The translations under genes and the position numbers were made by a program. Source: Octadecabacter arcticus 238 (lineage in GTDB: Bacteria; Pseudomonadota; Alphaproteobacteria; Rhodobacterales; Rhodobacteraceae). Taken from it: a stretch of 64,000 bases of DNA. This document shows, in pieces, positions 63,147-64,000 of the stretch. Location: positions 1,679,001-1,743,000 of the forward strand of contig NC_020908.1 in the NCBI RefSeq assembly GCF_000155735.2. Direction: 5' to 3'. The notes under the pieces were generated by a model. The model searched no databases. It had not been told where the DNA came from and saw nothing but the letters and a program-made list of their open reading frames with translations. The first letter of the stretch is position 1, and each line of letters starts with the position of its first letter.

Positions 63147-64000
63147 ATGGACCAAGTTACTGCTCTTGAACAACTCCTCGCCACGGCTCTGCGCAGGATC
63201 GCCGAGTTGGAAGCCGCGTTGGCGAGCATGGCGCAAGAGAATGCGGATCTGCGGCGTCAGTTGGCCAAGAACAGCAGTAATAGCAGCAAGCCGCCTTCGA
63301 GTGATGGGTTGAAGAAGCCGGTACCGCGTAGCCTGCGTGGTAAGTCCGGTAAGAAAAGTGGTGGCTAAGTTGGCCACCGAGGCGACACCCTACGTCAGAC
63401 AGCAACGCCTGACTTTGTGGAGCGACATGAGGCTGAGGCCTGTGGCACCTGTCAGCATGGCTTGACGGCTGGGATGATCAAGGCGGTGGAGAGGCGTCAG
63501 GTTTATGACATACCGGTGCCGCGTCTGGAGGTCACAGAGCATCAGGCAGCGATTTATTGTTGTGGCCATTGCCGAGCCACGACGACAGCCACCTTTCCCG
63601 ATGGCGTGAATGCACACGTGCAATACGGTAAGCGCATTCGGGCGGCGGCGGTCTACTGCAATGTTCAGCAGCTGATCCCCGAGGATCGGGTCTGCCAACT
63701 CCTGCGTGATTTGTTTGGTGCCACCAGCCTATGCGCGGCCAGCGTGACCAACTGGGTGAACGGCACAGCGCGTACCTTGGGTGGCGTCGTCGAACACATT
63801 CTGGCCCGGCTCAATGAAGGCGGCGTTCGGCATCTGGATGAGACCGGACTTCGTGTTGCTGGTAAGCTGCACTGGCTGCACTCAATCAGCGATCTCGCCT
63901 TCACGCATTATCGCATCAGCGCCAAGCGCGGTGCTGTTCCATCCTTCCTGACCGGCGGGACAATTGTTCATGACCACTGGAAGTCCTATTACGCCCATAT
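63147..64000 (+). pseudogene. IS66-family TnpC with nonsense codon, runs off window
   Basis: The N-terminus MDQVTALEQLLATALRRIAE is a leucine-rich coiled coil followed by NSSNSSKPPSSDGLKKPVPR, the typical start of single-gene IS66 transposases. A TAA at 63366-63368 interrupts it. The same frame then continues VGHRGDTLRQTATPDFVERH, zinc-binding CGTCQHG and CCGHCRA, and the first Asp region VRHLDETGLRVAGKLHWLHS to the end of the window. Restoring one base (CAA for TAA) would reopen it. Different branch from the IS66 at 47-50 kb. Confidence 0.85.

Overview
The window looks like an alphaproteobacterial chromosome from the Roseobacter/Rhodobacteraceae group. This rests on the layout of the rhamnose locus (rhaRSTPQUK divergent from rhaDI, as known from Rhizobium leguminosarum), alphaproteobacterial tRNA fragments and the transposase types. 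The very high load of insertion sequences (at least 17 intact, nested or broken copies from about ten families, roughly a third of the bases) is like that of polar Octadecabacter-type genomes. That genus guess is inference.

Layout. 1-8.8 kb: end of an IS3-family element; a truncated primase-polymerase/helicase gene fused at a scar to a headless LacI-type regulator; remnants of a Gfo/Idh oxidoreductase and an IS6 transposase; an ISL3 element; a small HEPN-like gene split by an IS256 element; the 3' half of a tRNA-Asn; a tyrosine integrase next to a tRNA-Gly-derived site. 8.9-23.3 kb: a complete L-rhamnose catabolic locus (kinase, mutarotase, ABC importer, DeoR-type regulator; divergent aldolase-dehydrogenase and isomerase). 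Its transporter is broken: the ATPase gene rhaT is cut twice (IS630, IS30) and the end of rhaS is replaced by an ISL3 element. 23.5-26.3 kb: a mobile-element module (two hypotheticals, an AlpA-type excisionase, a RepA-like ATPase), followed by a second IS256 copy. 28.3-35.1 kb: a TetR-controlled branched-chain-type ABC importer operon ending in a carboxymuconolactone-decarboxylase-like protein and a metallo-beta-lactamase-fold hydrolase. 36.1-39.3 kb: a LysR regulator divergent from a TauD-type dioxygenase and a sulfite-oxidase-like molybdoenzyme, which fits sulfonate desulfonation.

39.5-50.1 kb is a graveyard of nested elements: IS91-type in IS30 in an IS481 remnant, ISAs1 in a flavodoxin gene, IS66 in IS3. 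It also carries a DUF429 protein with a zinc-finger-like tail. 50.2-54.2 kb holds a cupin, an AEC-family transporter and htpG. 54.2-64 kb holds an IS6 relic, a second near-identical tyrosine integrase next to the 5' half of a tRNA-Gly, an IS481-type element, an IS3 element inside another IS3 element, a DUF3987 gene fragment with an in-frame stop, two hypothetical genes and an IS66-type transposase gene with a nonsense codon that runs off the end.

Many insertions keep exact target duplications, so the ancestral genes can be rebuilt by eye (rhaT, the HEPN-like gene, the flavodoxin gene, the IS3 orfB). Other IS copies lack duplications, which points to recombination between copies. I found no CRISPR array, rRNA operon or intact tRNA gene.
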